The translations under genes and the position numbers were made by a program. The notes under the pieces were generated by a model. The model ran no database searches and was not told where the DNA came from. It saw only the letters and a list, made by a program, of their open reading frames with translations. A DNA stretch of 64,000 bases from NCBI GenBank assembly GCA_016219965.1, contig JACRJM010000002.1, forward strand, positions 186,001 to 250,000, given 5' to 3'. Source of the DNA: Candidatus Schekmanbacteria bacterium. GTDB taxonomy: Bacteria > Schekmanbacteria > GWA2-38-11 > J061. This document shows, one piece after another, positions 37,394 to 46,168 of the stretch. The first letter of the stretch is position 1; each line of letters starts with the position of its first letter.

Positions 37394-37899
37394 AAAAAAA
37401 TCTAATACTTCTGTTTATTATACTTCTGCTTCCAGCATGCTATCACATTTCACAGGGAGGAAGCTCTTCGATAAAAGACAACATGGCTCCAGTTGCTGTT
37501 CCGATTTTCAAGAATACAACAGATCTCGAAGGGATCGAAGTCCCGGTGACTGAAGCAGTTATCAGAAAAGTAAGCCGTTACGGTGCTGACAAGGTGGTTA
37601 GTGTAGAAAAAGCAAGAACCATTATAGATGGAACTGTTATAGGTTATAACCTTTCTTCAGCAGCAATAGACAGCAGGCACAAAGTTGTGGAGTACAAGCT
37701 GAGCATCACTCTTAAAGTGAGCGTAACGGATGCACGGGATAATGAGGTATTGTATAAGAATGATTCATTTGTCGGCTCTTACGACTTTAAAGTGCCCCGC
37801 GATTCTGTTGACCGCAAGAGAGAAGAAGGCAGGGCATTGGAATATCTGAGCGAAAAAATGGCGTCAGAGCTTGTAACAGAAGTATATGAGGGATTTTGA
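37390..37899 (+). CDS. lptE: LPS-assembly lipoprotein LptE family
   Basis: A 169-residue lipoprotein (signal peptide, lipobox LPAC, then YHISQGG). LptE plugs the LptD barrel that exports LPS to the outer membrane. The PIFKNTTDLEGIEVPVTEAV segment and placement after leuS, as often in Desulfobacterota and relatives, support the call. It starts with ATGA overlap of the leuS stop. Its last codons lie in a 21-bp repeat that recurs at 41273-41293, where they would also end a protein in EVYEGF. Confidence 0.85.
   Translation: MKKNLILLFIILLLPACYHISQGGSSSIKDNMAPVAVPIFKNTTDLEGIEVPVTEAVIRKVSRYGADKVVSVEKARTIIDGTVIGYNLSSAAIDSRHKVVEYKLSITLKVSVTDARDNEVLYKNDSFVGSYDFKVPRDSVDRKREEGRALEYLSEKMASELVTEVYEGF
37877..37897 (+). 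repeat. 21-bp direct repeat, copy 1 (3' end of lptE)
   Basis: Identical to 41273-41293. It contains the codons for VYEGF of LptE and most of its stop. The two copies bracket the beta-propeller gene segment. Confidence 0.75.
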
Positions 37900-37913
37900 T
37901 AGAATTTCTGCAA

Positions 37914-40900
37914 TCATCTATTCTTTTTTCTCGTTGTCTTAACTTTTACTTCATATGGTCCATGGAATGTGCTTCCGGCTTTATTATCAATGTCTTCAAT
38001 TTTGTACCAATAAGTTCTTCCAGACTCTATATCAATATCTTTAAACGTGTATTTTGCTCCCATTGTTGCATTGCCTTTTGAGGGGATTACTTTTCTATTT
38101 AATTTTATGTAATCTCCGTCTTGTGTCTTGCTGCGGTAAATATTAAATCCAATATTATCTATCTCAGATGCTGTAATCCATTTAATAAGTACCTTTTTCC
38201 CTCTCTGCTTTAAAGTTACAGATGCCATATCTATAACAGTAGGTAATTGATTGGGAATATATGCTTCTGGATACTGCAAGTATTCTATGCCAGAGCTGCC
38301 ATTGTTAGCGAGACGAAAGCAGTAACTACAGTCACTATTTGCATTAGGTGTGCTCTTTATGGAAAATTCAACTTCTGTAAATTCGTATCGGCTCAAAGAT
38401 ATGTTACCAGTTTCATTGCCGGCATCCATTGCTTGCCCGGGATTAAAATTGATATTAGTATCAGTAATACCGTCAGGAATATTAGTAGTTAGTTCATAGT
38501 TTGTAAGAAAACTCGAATTAGCTATTTGCCAGTGTTCATCAAGGGGTTCTGAAGGTAAAGAAAACCAATTAGTAATTTCTGAACAAGTGGTAATTTTTCC
38601 CCCGTATTCCAAACTAAATTTAAAATGAGGACTGATGCTCATTTTTACAATTTTTGCAGGCCGAGTGTTAAAACCTACATAGGCGTAACCATTCCTCACA
38701 TCAATAATACTTGAACGGGATCTTTCTTCTCCGTTTTCCAAATTTAGAGTTTCCACAATAGTAAAATCTGGTAAATTTACTTTAATTATTTTAGTAGGGG
38801 AATGGTAATTGTAATTAGAAAAATACGCATACTCATTAATCGGGTCAATAAATGCTGTCCGAAAATTTGTTCCCAAGTCTGTTGAGACAATAATTGAATT
38901 GACTCGCTCAAAATTTTCCAAATCTATTTTTACGATTCGTGCATTATTTGTGTTGTTTCTGTTAGCAAAATAGGCATATTTATTATTTCTATCAATAACA
39001 GCTGAACGAAGAAAATTTTCTCCAACAGGTAAAGTTATTGATCCGATACGCGCAAATGACCTTGAAGGGTTAACATCAATTTTTATTATCTTTCCCAAAT
39101 TTGTATTTGAATTATCTGGCCCTATATCTGTGCTAAAATAAGCATATCCATTATTAGTATCCATAACTGCAGCGCCAAAATAACTTTCATCCGGATAACC
39201 TGTAAAATCAATTGCGTCAACTCTTGCAAAAGATCTATTTGGGTCTATATCAATTTTGATAATTTTCCCTGGTTTACTGGGGTCAGGGTCAAAGTCGGAA
39301 ATATGTGCTCCAAAATATGCATACCCATTAGCTGTGTCAATTACTGCACAATCTAAGTAATTTTCTCCTGTGTTCAAAGTAACTGCAGCGATACGCTGAA
39401 AATTAGATAAATCAATTTTAACGATTCTACCGGGAGAGGTATGAGTTCCGAAATAAGCAAATTTATTACCCGGGTCAAGAACAACCGTATTAGGAGCATC
39501 TTCTCCGGTATTCAAAAGTATAACACCTTCTTTTTGAAGAGTAGCAAGATTTACTCTGACAATTCTTGTAGGAGAATCTTGGCTTCCAAAGTAAGCGTAC
39601 GTACCAGTTGAATCCATTATAGATGATGAGAAATATCCTGCTCCTAAAGGCAATTCAAGTGTACCTTCGCGTATAAAACTTGCTAAATTTATTTTTGCTA
39701 TTTTACCTGGAACTGTGTGCATTCCAAGATAAAGATAGCCGGCAGAGGTATCAATGACAGATGATTGCGCAGAATCTTCGTCAGGAGTTAAATCAATTAC
39801 CGCAGCACGTGTAAAGGAATTAAGATTGAACTTAACTATTCTTGTTCCTCCGGTAGTTCTGTCGCCAACAAAATAAGCATAGTGAACTAATCCGCTGGTA
39901 TCAATCGCTGCTGTTGTCATTTTTCCGTCAATATTAGATGCGGATGAGCTTGCACTTACGGTAAAATCAGAGAGCCTTACTTTTACAATTTTAGACCAGG
40001 TCTGACCTTCCCCAAAATAGGCATATCCGTCGATTGTATCTATTGCAGATGACAGGAATCCGAGAGTTGAAGAAACACTTATGGTCGATATTTTTTGGAA
40101 GGTGTTGACAGGATTTATATCTACTTTTATGACCTTAGCCGGATTTGTGTTGAGACCGAAATAGGCAAACCCGTTTCCAGCATCAATAACACTCGTTGAA
40201 ACCTGATTTTCCCCGGTCGCGAAAGTTATGGCGCTTTCTTTTGAAAAAGTAGAAAGATTGACTTTAATTACTTTTCCGGGAGTAGTGTTGGTTCCGAAAT
40301 AAGCGTAATGAGTGCTTCCGCTCGTATCAATTACAGCGGTCTTCAGAGCGTTCTCACCGCTCCCCAGGGTTAAGGTTGCGACATGTCTAAATGTGTGTGA
40401 AGGGTTGATATCTATCTTGAATATAAGCCCGCTGCTTCCGTAGTTATTTGCGAAATAAGCATACCCTTCTATTGGGTCAATAACTGCTGACGTAAGAAAG
40501 TATTCACCGGGATTTGAATAATCAGCCAGTGAAATGGCATCCACTTTTGAAAAATCGCTGAGACGAATCTTGATTATTTCGCCAGGCGCCGTGTTAGTAC
40601 CGAAATATGCGAACCCGTTTGCATTGTCAATTACACCGCAGTCGATGTAATCCTCAGGGAAATTCATTGTTAAAAGAGCTTCCCTCTTGAATGCAGAGCT
40701 TGCGGAAGTCATTCCGAACCTGAGGCGCTTGGTTTCGTCTTTGTTTATTTTAGGAAGGGGTGTATCTTCAGGTGCAGCGAATGTTGCGCTTATTTCACTT
40801 CCGTTATCGTTTCGCCATCGGTAATGCGATTGGGAGGTGTATTCAGAAAAAGCTGAACTACAGGTAAAAATAATTAAAACAAATAAAAAAAAACAAAATA

Positions 40901-40934
40901 TCTTTTTAAGATTTTTTTCCATTTTTTTAATCAT
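37914..40934 (-). CDS. Secreted 14-repeat beta-propeller protein with C-terminal Fn3-like domain
   Basis: A 1,006-residue secreted protein. Signal peptide (about 7-30, ending SSAFS), then an N-terminal YRWRNDNGSE motif seen in surface proteins. About 14 imperfect repeats of 45-60 residues follow, each with a NGYAYFGxxxxPGKIIKI core, suggesting two seven-bladed propellers like YVTN/NHL repeats. A separate region (about 790-890) contains a Cys pair, and the C-terminus (about 905-1000) resembles fibronectin type III (FNIYRSKT...YWYKIED). No PEP-CTERM, LPXTG-like or membrane anchor is visible at the C-terminus. Function unknown; adhesion or extracellular binding is possible. It lies on a segment flanked by a duplicated lptE end. 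Confidence 0.8.
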   Translation of the reverse strand: MIKKMEKNLKKIFCFFLFVLIIFTCSSAFSEYTSQSHYRWRNDNGSEISATFAAPEDTPLPKINKDETKRLRFGMTSASSAFKREALLTMNFPEDYIDCGVIDNANGFAYFGTNTAPGEIIKIRLSDFSKVDAISLADYSNPGEYFLTSAVIDPIEGYAYFANNYGSSGLIFKIDINPSHTFRHVATLTLGSGENALKTAVIDTSGSTHYAYFGTNTTPGKVIKVNLSTFSKESAITFATGENQVSTSVIDAGNGFAYFGLNTNPAKVIKVDINPVNTFQKISTISVSSTLGFLSSAIDTIDGYAYFGEGQTWSKIVKVRLSDFTVSASSSASNIDGKMTTAAIDTSGLVHYAYFVGDRTTGGTRIVKFNLNSFTRAAVIDLTPDEDSAQSSVIDTSAGYLYLGMHTVPGKIAKINLASFIREGTLELPLGAGYFSSSIMDSTGTYAYFGSQDSPTRIVRVNLATLQKEGVILLNTGEDAPNTVVLDPGNKFAYFGTHTSPGRIVKIDLSNFQRIAAVTLNTGENYLDCAVIDTANGYAYFGAHISDFDPDPSKPGKIIKIDIDPNRSFARVDAIDFTGYPDESYFGAAVMDTNNGYAYFSTDIGPDNSNTNLGKIIKIDVNPSRSFARIGSITLPVGENFLRSAVIDRNNKYAYFANRNNTNNARIVKIDLENFERVNSIIVSTDLGTNFRTAFIDPINEYAYFSNYNYHSPTKIIKVNLPDFTIVETLNLENGEERSRSSIIDVRNGYAYVGFNTRPAKIVKMSISPHFKFSLEYGGKITTCSEITNWFSLPSEPLDEHWQIANSSFLTNYELTTNIPDGITDTNINFNPGQAMDAGNETGNISLSRYEFTEVEFSIKSTPNANSDCSYCFRLANNGSSGIEYLQYPEAYIPNQLPTVIDMASVTLKQRGKKVLIKWITASEIDNIGFNIYRSKTQDGDYIKLNRKVIPSKGNATMGAKYTFKDIDIESGRTYWYKIEDIDNKAGSTFHGPYEVKVKTTRKKNR

Positions 40935-41190
40935 AAATATTATTAATGTTATTTTCTTAAATTAGCTTGATAGTTGTTTTAATTATTTATCCTTCTGAAA
41001 AATGTTATAAGGCTTAATAATCGCAATCTTCATGCCAAAACTATTTCTTTTTAAAAAGGTTTTGTTTTTCAATTAGATAGATGTGCATATTATTTTAATA
41101 AATAGTTATTTTTAAAAAAAATGTCAAAAAATCCGACAGATTTTTTTGTATTTATTGCCAATAGCAAATAAATTCAGTGTGTTAGCTTGT

Positions 41191-41230
41191 TCAAAAACCC
41201 GACGTATTTTTCATGAAAAAAATCCGGGTT
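41191..41230 (-). terminator. Probable rpsT terminator
   Basis: AACCCG (41196-41201) pairs with CGGGTT (41225-41230), with an inner ATTTTT/AAAAAT hairpin around CATG. Read on the minus strand the outer stem is followed by T residues (CGGGTTTTTGA), as in intrinsic terminators. It is 69 bp after the rpsT stop. Confidence 0.55.
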
Positions 41231-41272
41231 CTTGATATACCGAAGTTGTTAAAGTATGCCTCTTGTCTTTAG

Positions 41273-41293
41273 CAGAAGTATATGAGGGATTTT
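41273..41293 (+). repeat. 21-bp direct repeat, copy 2 (orphan lptE 3' end)
   Basis: Identical to 37877-37897. Read in the lptE frame it encodes EVYEGF followed by TAA at 41293-41295, only 3 bp from the convergent rpsT stop, as if the original lptE had ended here. Confidence 0.75.
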
Positions 41294-41298
41294 AAACT

Positions 41299-41571
41299 TT
41301 ACTTTGCTGCAGAAAGCTGTGCAACTTTTTTTGAAAGCCTCGAAATCTTCCGTGAGCCTGTATTCCTGTGGATAATCCCTTTGCTTATAGCTTTGTCGAT
41401 TACAGGGATAGCTGTAGAAAGTGCTTTTTTAGCTTTTTCCTGATCCTTCCCTTCCACAGCTGCAATAACTTTCTTCACCTCTGTTCTGAGATGGCTTTTA
41501 ACTGTCTGATTTCTTAATCTGTTTTTCTCGCTTTGCCTGATTCTCTTTGCTGTTGACTTATCTTTTGGCAC
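41299..41571 (-). CDS. rpsT: 30S ribosomal protein S20
   Basis: A 90-residue basic protein with the S20 pattern: KSTAKRIRQSEKNRLRNQT, VIDKAISKGIIHRNTGSRKISRLSKKV. Binds 16S rRNA in the small subunit. Monocistronic, with a hairpin terminator downstream. Upstream shares a 120-bp divergent region with rlmI. Confidence 0.95.
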   Translation of the reverse strand: MPKDKSTAKRIRQSEKNRLRNQTVKSHLRTEVKKVIAAVEGKDQEKAKKALSTAIPVIDKAISKGIIHRNTGSRKISRLSKKVAQLSAAK

Positions 41572-41691
41572 AATTGTCTCCCTTTGTTAATTAGGGTTGA
41601 GTAATTATCATAATAGTTGTATTTGTCAAGCATCAAAAAGAGATAAAGGTGATATTGGGATGATAATGGGAAAAATTAATGGAGTAATGAG

Positions 41692-42894
41692 ATGGATTCA
41701 ACGGCAAGTATCAAAGTAGACTCTCGCTGCTCTAAACGTTTACTGGGCGGACATCTGTGGGTTTATGAAAGCGATATAAAAAGCACTGAAGGGGGCTATT
41801 CCGGCGGGGACATTATTTCGGTTTTGGACAGCAGGGGAAAGTTTATAGGAAAGGGATTCATTAATGACCGTTCAAAGATAAGAGCGAGGATTCTTTCTTT
41901 CACTGATGAGAAAATTGATGCCGGATTTTTTAAAAAACGAATTCAAAACGCTTTAGCGCACCGCATTTTTCTTGGGTTTCCTCCTCACAGTTCCTTCAGA
42001 GTTGTTTTCAGCGAAGGGGATCTGCTTCCCGGGTTGATTGTTGATAAATATGAAGATGTGCTTTCAGTGCAGTTTACAACTCTGGGGATGGAGCAATGGA
42101 AGGGGGAAATCATCGAGATATTGAAAGATCTTCTTTTCCCTTCAGCTATAATTGAAAGAAGTGATATAGGTGTGAGGGAAAAAGAGGGGCTTAAACAGGA
42201 AAAGGGAATCATTTATGGAAAAAAGAATGGAAAAATGGAACCTCAAAAAACCATAAAGCAGGACGGACTTCTTTTTAAAGTTGATCTCCTTGAAGGACAT
42301 AAAACCGGGTTTTATCTTGACCAGCAGGACAACAGACGCGTGATCAAGCCCTTTGTGGCAGGGAAAAAAGTGCTCGATTGTTTTTCATATAGCGGCGCTT
42401 TTTCCATATATGCGGCAGCATTCGGAGCAACAGAGGTTGTGGCAGTCGAGGACTCAGGAAAAGTGATGGATATATTGCGTGAGAATATAATGATAAACGG
42501 TTTTGAAAAAAAAATCAGGACAGAGAAAGGCGATGCATTCCAGTGGATGCGGGAAGCTTATAAAAAAGATGAACGTTTTGATTGCGTTATGCTCGACCCC
42601 CCATCTTTTGTCAGAGGAAAAGATGCAAGAGGAGGCGCATTGCGGGGGTACAAGGATATAAACATTCTTGGACTTAAACTCTTAAACGATGGCGGATACC
42701 TTGTTACTTCATCCTGTTCCCAGAGTATTTCTGCTCATAACCTTATAGAAATAGTGAAAGATTCTGCCTCTGATGCAGCGTGTTTGGTACAGTTGCTTGA
42801 AATCCGTCAGCAGGCAAAGGATCATCCAATACTTGCATCAATGCCGGAAACTCATTACCTGAATTTCATAATTGGTAAAAAAATCTCACATTAA
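41692..42894 (+). CDS. rlmI: Class I SAM-dependent rRNA methyltransferase, RlmI-like
   Basis: A 400-residue protein with an N-terminal PUA domain (about 1-80; GGHLWVYESDIKS) and a Rossmann methyltransferase domain. DCFSYSGAFSIYAA is the SAM loop, MLDPPSF the catalytic motif IV and TSSCSQSI the motif with the likely nucleophile cysteine. RlmI makes m5C1962 in 23S rRNA; the exact position in this organism is inferred. Confidence 0.88.
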   Translation: MDSTASIKVDSRCSKRLLGGHLWVYESDIKSTEGGYSGGDIISVLDSRGKFIGKGFINDRSKIRARILSFTDEKIDAGFFKKRIQNALAHRIFLGFPPHSSFRVVFSEGDLLPGLIVDKYEDVLSVQFTTLGMEQWKGEIIEILKDLLFPSAIIERSDIGVREKEGLKQEKGIIYGKKNGKMEPQKTIKQDGLLFKVDLLEGHKTGFYLDQQDNRRVIKPFVAGKKVLDCFSYSGAFSIYAAAFGATEVVAVEDSGKVMDILRENIMINGFEKKIRTEKGDAFQWMREAYKKDERFDCVMLDPPSFVRGKDARGGALRGYKDINILGLKLLNDGGYLVTSSCSQSISAHNLIEIVKDSASDAACLVQLLEIRQQAKDHPILASMPETHYLNFIIGKKISH

Positions 42895-43151
42895 TTTTAT
42901 CAAAAAACAATCCAGATTATTCCCGAGTTAACCTTTGCCATCTTTATAGTTATTGTCAACTAAGCTATTAAGTGTCGGATTCCTGAACATTGTTAGAATC
43001 ACTATTTATTATTTTTTCAATAAGATAGTTAAATAAATGAAAAAAAGTGTTTCAAGTTCTGAACAGATTTTCAATGATAACTATTGATAGAAACATTATG
43101 AATCGCTTTGTTGATAAATAATATGTTTCATATTTTCAATATGTTAATTAA

Positions 43152-43177
43152 CCAATATACAAAACATAATATATTGG
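43152..43177. promoter_or_regulatory. Inverted repeat upstream of the cytochromes
   Basis: CCAATATA (43152-43159) and TATATTGG (43170-43177) form a perfect 8-bp inverted repeat with a 10-base centre about 140 bp before the first cytochrome start. Possible activator site. Confidence 0.35.
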
Positions 43178-43228
43178 CATATCTTTTGCTAGATGATTAA
43201 AACAATATGTTTAAAAAATGGGTTCATT

Positions 43229-43245
43229 CCACTACCATATAGTGG
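43229..43245. promoter_or_regulatory. Palindrome near the cytochrome promoter
   Basis: CCACTA (43229-43234) and TAGTGG (43240-43245) flank CCATA. It lies about 70 bp before the ATG at 43315, a good place for a regulator. Regulator not known. Confidence 0.4.
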
Positions 43246-43314
43246 ACTTATTTGACGGAAAGAGCTAAATATGTGATTGGGGTGTAGTTGATCTTATATG
43301 AATGGAGGATGTGT

Positions 43315-43566
43315 ATGAAGAAATTATTGAGTATGTTTGCGGCTGTTTTTTTTACATTAACAACATTAGCGCTGTTCCAGTTTTCTGAAAGGAATGCTTT
43401 TGCAAGCGGGCAATCTATTTTTAACAGTAAATGTTCGTCATGTCATTCTGCTTCACAATTTAAGGGAATATCAAAAAGTAAATTCTTAAGGAAGGCAAAA
43501 AAGATGAGTGCAGCAAAGAAACTTACATCAAAACAGCTCACATCAATCTGGAAATATGTGAAGTAG
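43315..43566 (+). CDS. Small monoheme cytochrome c-like protein, paralogue 1
   Basis: An 83-residue periplasmic protein from the ATG at 43315, which has GGAGG 6 bases upstream; earlier starts are possible but unlikely. Signal peptide to about residue 31 (NAFASG), then a single heme motif CSSCH (C40-C43-H44). The end KKMSAAKKLTSKQLTSIWKYVK aligns with GMPAFKSL... of the next gene, so its Met could be the sixth ligand, although the proline of MPxF is missing. Electron carrier of unknown partner. Confidence 0.75.
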   Translation: MKKLLSMFAAVFFTLTTLALFQFSERNAFASGQSIFNSKCSSCHSASQFKGISKSKFLRKAKKMSAAKKLTSKQLTSIWKYVK

Positions 43567-43628
43567 AAGATCAGGCAGAAGGTTTATAAATCAACAGTAT
43601 TTAAACTTTTATATTTGAGGATAGAAAA

Positions 43629-43919
43629 ATGAAAAAGATGTTTACAACCGCAATGGTTGTGATGTTGATTGCTGCAGTTGGAGTGCTTCAGGTGGTGACA
43701 GAACAAAATGCTTTTGCGGCAAGCGGGAAAAGCCTCTACAAATCAAAGTGCCAAAGTTGTCATGGTACTAAAGGTGGAGGTGCAAGCGGCCCTGATATCC
43801 GCAGTGAATCATTTAACAGTTTCAAAAAAGCAGTGAAAAGCGGTAAAGAAGGAATGCCGGCATTCAAGAGCCTCTCAAGCACAACCATTAAAAAAATATG
43901 GAAGTTTGTCCATATTTAA
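43629..43919 (+). CDS. Small monoheme cytochrome c, paralogue 2
   Basis: A 96-residue periplasmic cytochrome. Signal peptide to about residue 31 (NAFAASG), heme motif CQSCHG (C41-C44-H45) and a GMPAFKSL Met ligand at about M76, as in class I c-type cytochromes. It clearly shares ancestry with the preceding gene and is 62 bp downstream with its own GAGGAT ribosome site. Its last 4 bases overlap the convergent U32 gene. Confidence 0.88.
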   Translation: MKKMFTTAMVVMLIAAVGVLQVVTEQNAFAASGKSLYKSKCQSCHGTKGGGASGPDIRSESFNSFKKAVKSGKEGMPAFKSLSSTTIKKIWKFVHI

Positions 43920-45160
43920 GTAAGAAGCTCTTTTTTTCTCAGGAAATCTCCTGCTGATATCTTTGACGGGATGGCGATTAAAATCTCCATCCCGTTGTTT
44001 GCTTTTAAAACCTCGCTTCCGTTTTCAAGATATAGGTTATTAACCGTGAATGTCACAGATTTCATTCCCGGAGAAATACACTCAAGCTCGTCTCCTTTTT
44101 CAATCTTATTTCGCACCTCTAATTTTGCGAATTTTTCCTGAGAGCTGTCTTTAAATCCATTTTTAGTGATTCCGGTTATTTTCCCCACAGGCAGGAACTT
44201 TCTTACATAGCGGTCATCGTAGAAAATGTAGTCGCTCTCGTCCCCTGAAATAAATCCTTCTGTGTAATTCCTGTGGCTTACTTTTAACAGTTCCTCCATC
44301 CATTCATCCCTGAAGCTGAAGTTTTCCCCCTCTTCGAAAGACCTGTCTATTATGTCCCTGTAAACCCTCACCACATTGGCAAGGTAATAAGATGTCTTGT
44401 TCCGTCCCTCTATTTTGAATGCATTCACTCCCGCCTTTATCAGGTCAGGTATCTTCCTTGCCAGACAAAGGTCTTTGGAGTTCATTATGAATGTTCCTTT
44501 TTCATCTTCTCCCACAGGGAAGTACATTCCCTGCCGTGTTTCCTCCATGAGATTGTATTTCCATCTGCAAGGCTGCGTGCAGTCACCGCGATTTGCGCTC
44601 CTGTTGTTCAGATACTGGCTAAGATAACAGCGCCCCGAATATGAAAGACACAGAGCTCCGTGCACAAAAACTTCAATCTCTATCCCCTCTACAGAGGCTC
44701 TTATCTCTTTAATCTGCAAAAGTGATAATTCGCGTGCAAGACCTGTCCTGCTTAACCCTCTTCCTTTCCAGAATCTCACTGATGAGGCATTGGTAGTGTT
44801 GGCCTGCGTGCTCAGGTGGATCGGGATTTTTATCCCTGCCACGGAAATGGCATCTATTATTCCCGGATCTGAGACAATGAGTGCATCCGGTCCTATTGCA
44901 TTTATTTCCGGAAGGATTTCGTTTAAATGTTTTATGTCATCATCAAAGGCAAAGATATTTATGGCAAGATACAATTTCTTCTTTTTGCTTTGCACGTATT
45001 TTACCGCTTGCTTCAAATCTTCTATGCTGAATTCTGATATGCTCCTTAAGCTTGCGCCTGAAAGCCCGGCATAAACTGCATCAGCTCCGAAACGTATGGC
45101 TGTCTCAAGTTTCTCGATATTTCCGGCAGGGGCTAAAAGTTCAGGTTTAGTTAGTTGCAT
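43916..45160 (-). CDS. U32-family protein, tRNA/rRNA hydroxylation type
   Basis: A 414-residue protein of the 'peptidase U32' family, whose studied members (TrhP/RlhA type) take part in RNA hydroxylation. The family signature appears as EVFVHGALCLSYSGRCYLS, followed by RGDCTQPCRWKY with more cysteines that may hold an Fe-S cluster. The N-terminal half is a TIM-like barrel (ELLAPAGNIEKLETAI). It overlaps mltG by 14 bases on the same strand. Confidence 0.85.
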   Translation of the reverse strand: MQLTKPELLAPAGNIEKLETAIRFGADAVYAGLSGASLRSISEFSIEDLKQAVKYVQSKKKKLYLAINIFAFDDDIKHLNEILPEINAIGPDALIVSDPGIIDAISVAGIKIPIHLSTQANTTNASSVRFWKGRGLSRTGLARELSLLQIKEIRASVEGIEIEVFVHGALCLSYSGRCYLSQYLNNRSANRGDCTQPCRWKYNLMEETRQGMYFPVGEDEKGTFIMNSKDLCLARKIPDLIKAGVNAFKIEGRNKTSYYLANVVRVYRDIIDRSFEEGENFSFRDEWMEELLKVSHRNYTEGFISGDESDYIFYDDRYVRKFLPVGKITGITKNGFKDSSQEKFAKLEVRNKIEKGDELECISPGMKSVTFTVNNLYLENGSEVLKANNGMEILIAIPSKISAGDFLRKKELLT

Positions 45161-46166
45161 TCTCGCTTGCCTTTTTCATCATCCTGTAATTGTTCACCGC
45201 AACAAGATGCTCTGCGTATGTGTTTGAGAATTTGTGAGCGCCGTTGCCGGAAACTACAAAAAAGAGATAACCGACCTTTGCAGGGCTCAATGCAGCCTTG
45301 ATGCAATCCTCTCCGGGGTTGCCTATCGGCCCCGGAGGAAGCCCGGTGTATTTGTATGTATTATAAGGTGAGTTATAATTCAGGTCTGCTCTTGTAATGG
45401 AAGGTGAAGATTTTTTTAGCGCATACATCACGGTAGGGTCGCATTGTAAAAGCATCCCTTTATGGAGACGGTTATGAAAAACTGCGGATACCATTTCCCT
45501 TTCCTGTTTTAAATGAGCCTCCTCTTCAATCATTGAGGCAAGGGTCAGTGTTTGATGAAGTGTGAAATTATTTTCCTTAATCATAGTTTGGAGCGCGGGA
45601 GTTATGACTTTCTTGAGCCTGCCTGTCATTGTTGTTAAAATAAATCTTTCGCCGCTCCGTTTGGTAAAGGCATAAGTGTCGGGGAATAGATAACCTTCAA
45701 GTGACGGTGCATCAAAGCCAAGCGATTTAATGAATTTTCTGTCCCTTGTGAGAGTCAGGAACACTTTCCTGTTTATGAGCCCCTTGCTTTCAAGGCGGTC
45801 AGCAACATCATCGTTTGTGATCCCTTCAGGGAAAGTTATGTAATACCTGCGGGCTTCTCCTTTTACGAGAAGTTCCATTATCTCGTAGGGTGAAAGGTTG
45901 TAGCGTATCTCATATTCCCCTGCTTTCAGTATGGTTGCCTTTTTTTCAATAGTTACCATTACCTTGAAAAGGAATGCATTTGATATTACTCCTTGGGTTT
46001 TTAATATTGCTGCGATCTTCCGGCACGAAGTTCCCTCAGGAACCTCTATTATCGCAGTTTTGGGGTTTGATGAAATGGGGGTTTTTGTGAAGATGTCGTA
46101 TATCCGGTATGACCATAAAACAGCGGCAATAATAAGTATGAGAAAAACAAGGAAAACCTTTTTCAT
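45147..46166 (-). CDS. mltG: Endolytic murein transglycosylase MltG
   Basis: Inner-membrane lytic transglycosylase that cuts nascent glycan strands. One N-terminal helix (about 3-25), a LysM-like region and the catalytic domain with LASMIEEEAHL (catalytic Glu) and VFHNRLHKGMLLQCDPTV. The ending YLFFVVSGNGAHKFSNTYAEH is typical. 339 residues, normal. It lies 2 bp after ruvX, a common pairing. Confidence 0.94.
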   Translation of the reverse strand: MKKVFLVFLILIIAAVLWSYRIYDIFTKTPISSNPKTAIIEVPEGTSCRKIAAILKTQGVISNAFLFKVMVTIEKKATILKAGEYEIRYNLSPYEIMELLVKGEARRYYITFPEGITNDDVADRLESKGLINRKVFLTLTRDRKFIKSLGFDAPSLEGYLFPDTYAFTKRSGERFILTTMTGRLKKVITPALQTMIKENNFTLHQTLTLASMIEEEAHLKQEREMVSAVFHNRLHKGMLLQCDPTVMYALKKSSPSITRADLNYNSPYNTYKYTGLPPGPIGNPGEDCIKAALSPAKVGYLFFVVSGNGAHKFSNTYAEHLVAVNNYRMMKKASENATN

Positions 46167-46168
46167 TC

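Larger units (their letters stand above)
40935..41298. other. AT-rich intergenic stretch with hairpins and repeat
   Basis: No gene seen. It holds the upstream region of the beta-propeller gene, a small AAAAAATC/GATTTTTT hairpin (41126-41146), the rpsT terminator hairpin and the second 21-bp repeat. Confidence 0.6.
42895..43314. other. AT-rich intergenic region before the cytochromes
   Basis: No gene or known riboswitch was seen. It contains two clear palindromes listed separately. No GEMM-type c-di-GMP riboswitch core was found, although these sometimes control cytochromes in related bacteria. Confidence 0.6.

Noticed and set aside
38600-40700. Repeated blocks that might look like a CRISPR array
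   Set aside because: The repetition is at the protein level with variable spacing inside a beta-propeller gene; there are no short identical direct repeats with unique spacers.
43020-43314. A possible c-di-GMP riboswitch upstream of the cytochromes
   Set aside because: The GEMM core motifs are not present; only AT-rich sequence and palindromes were seen.
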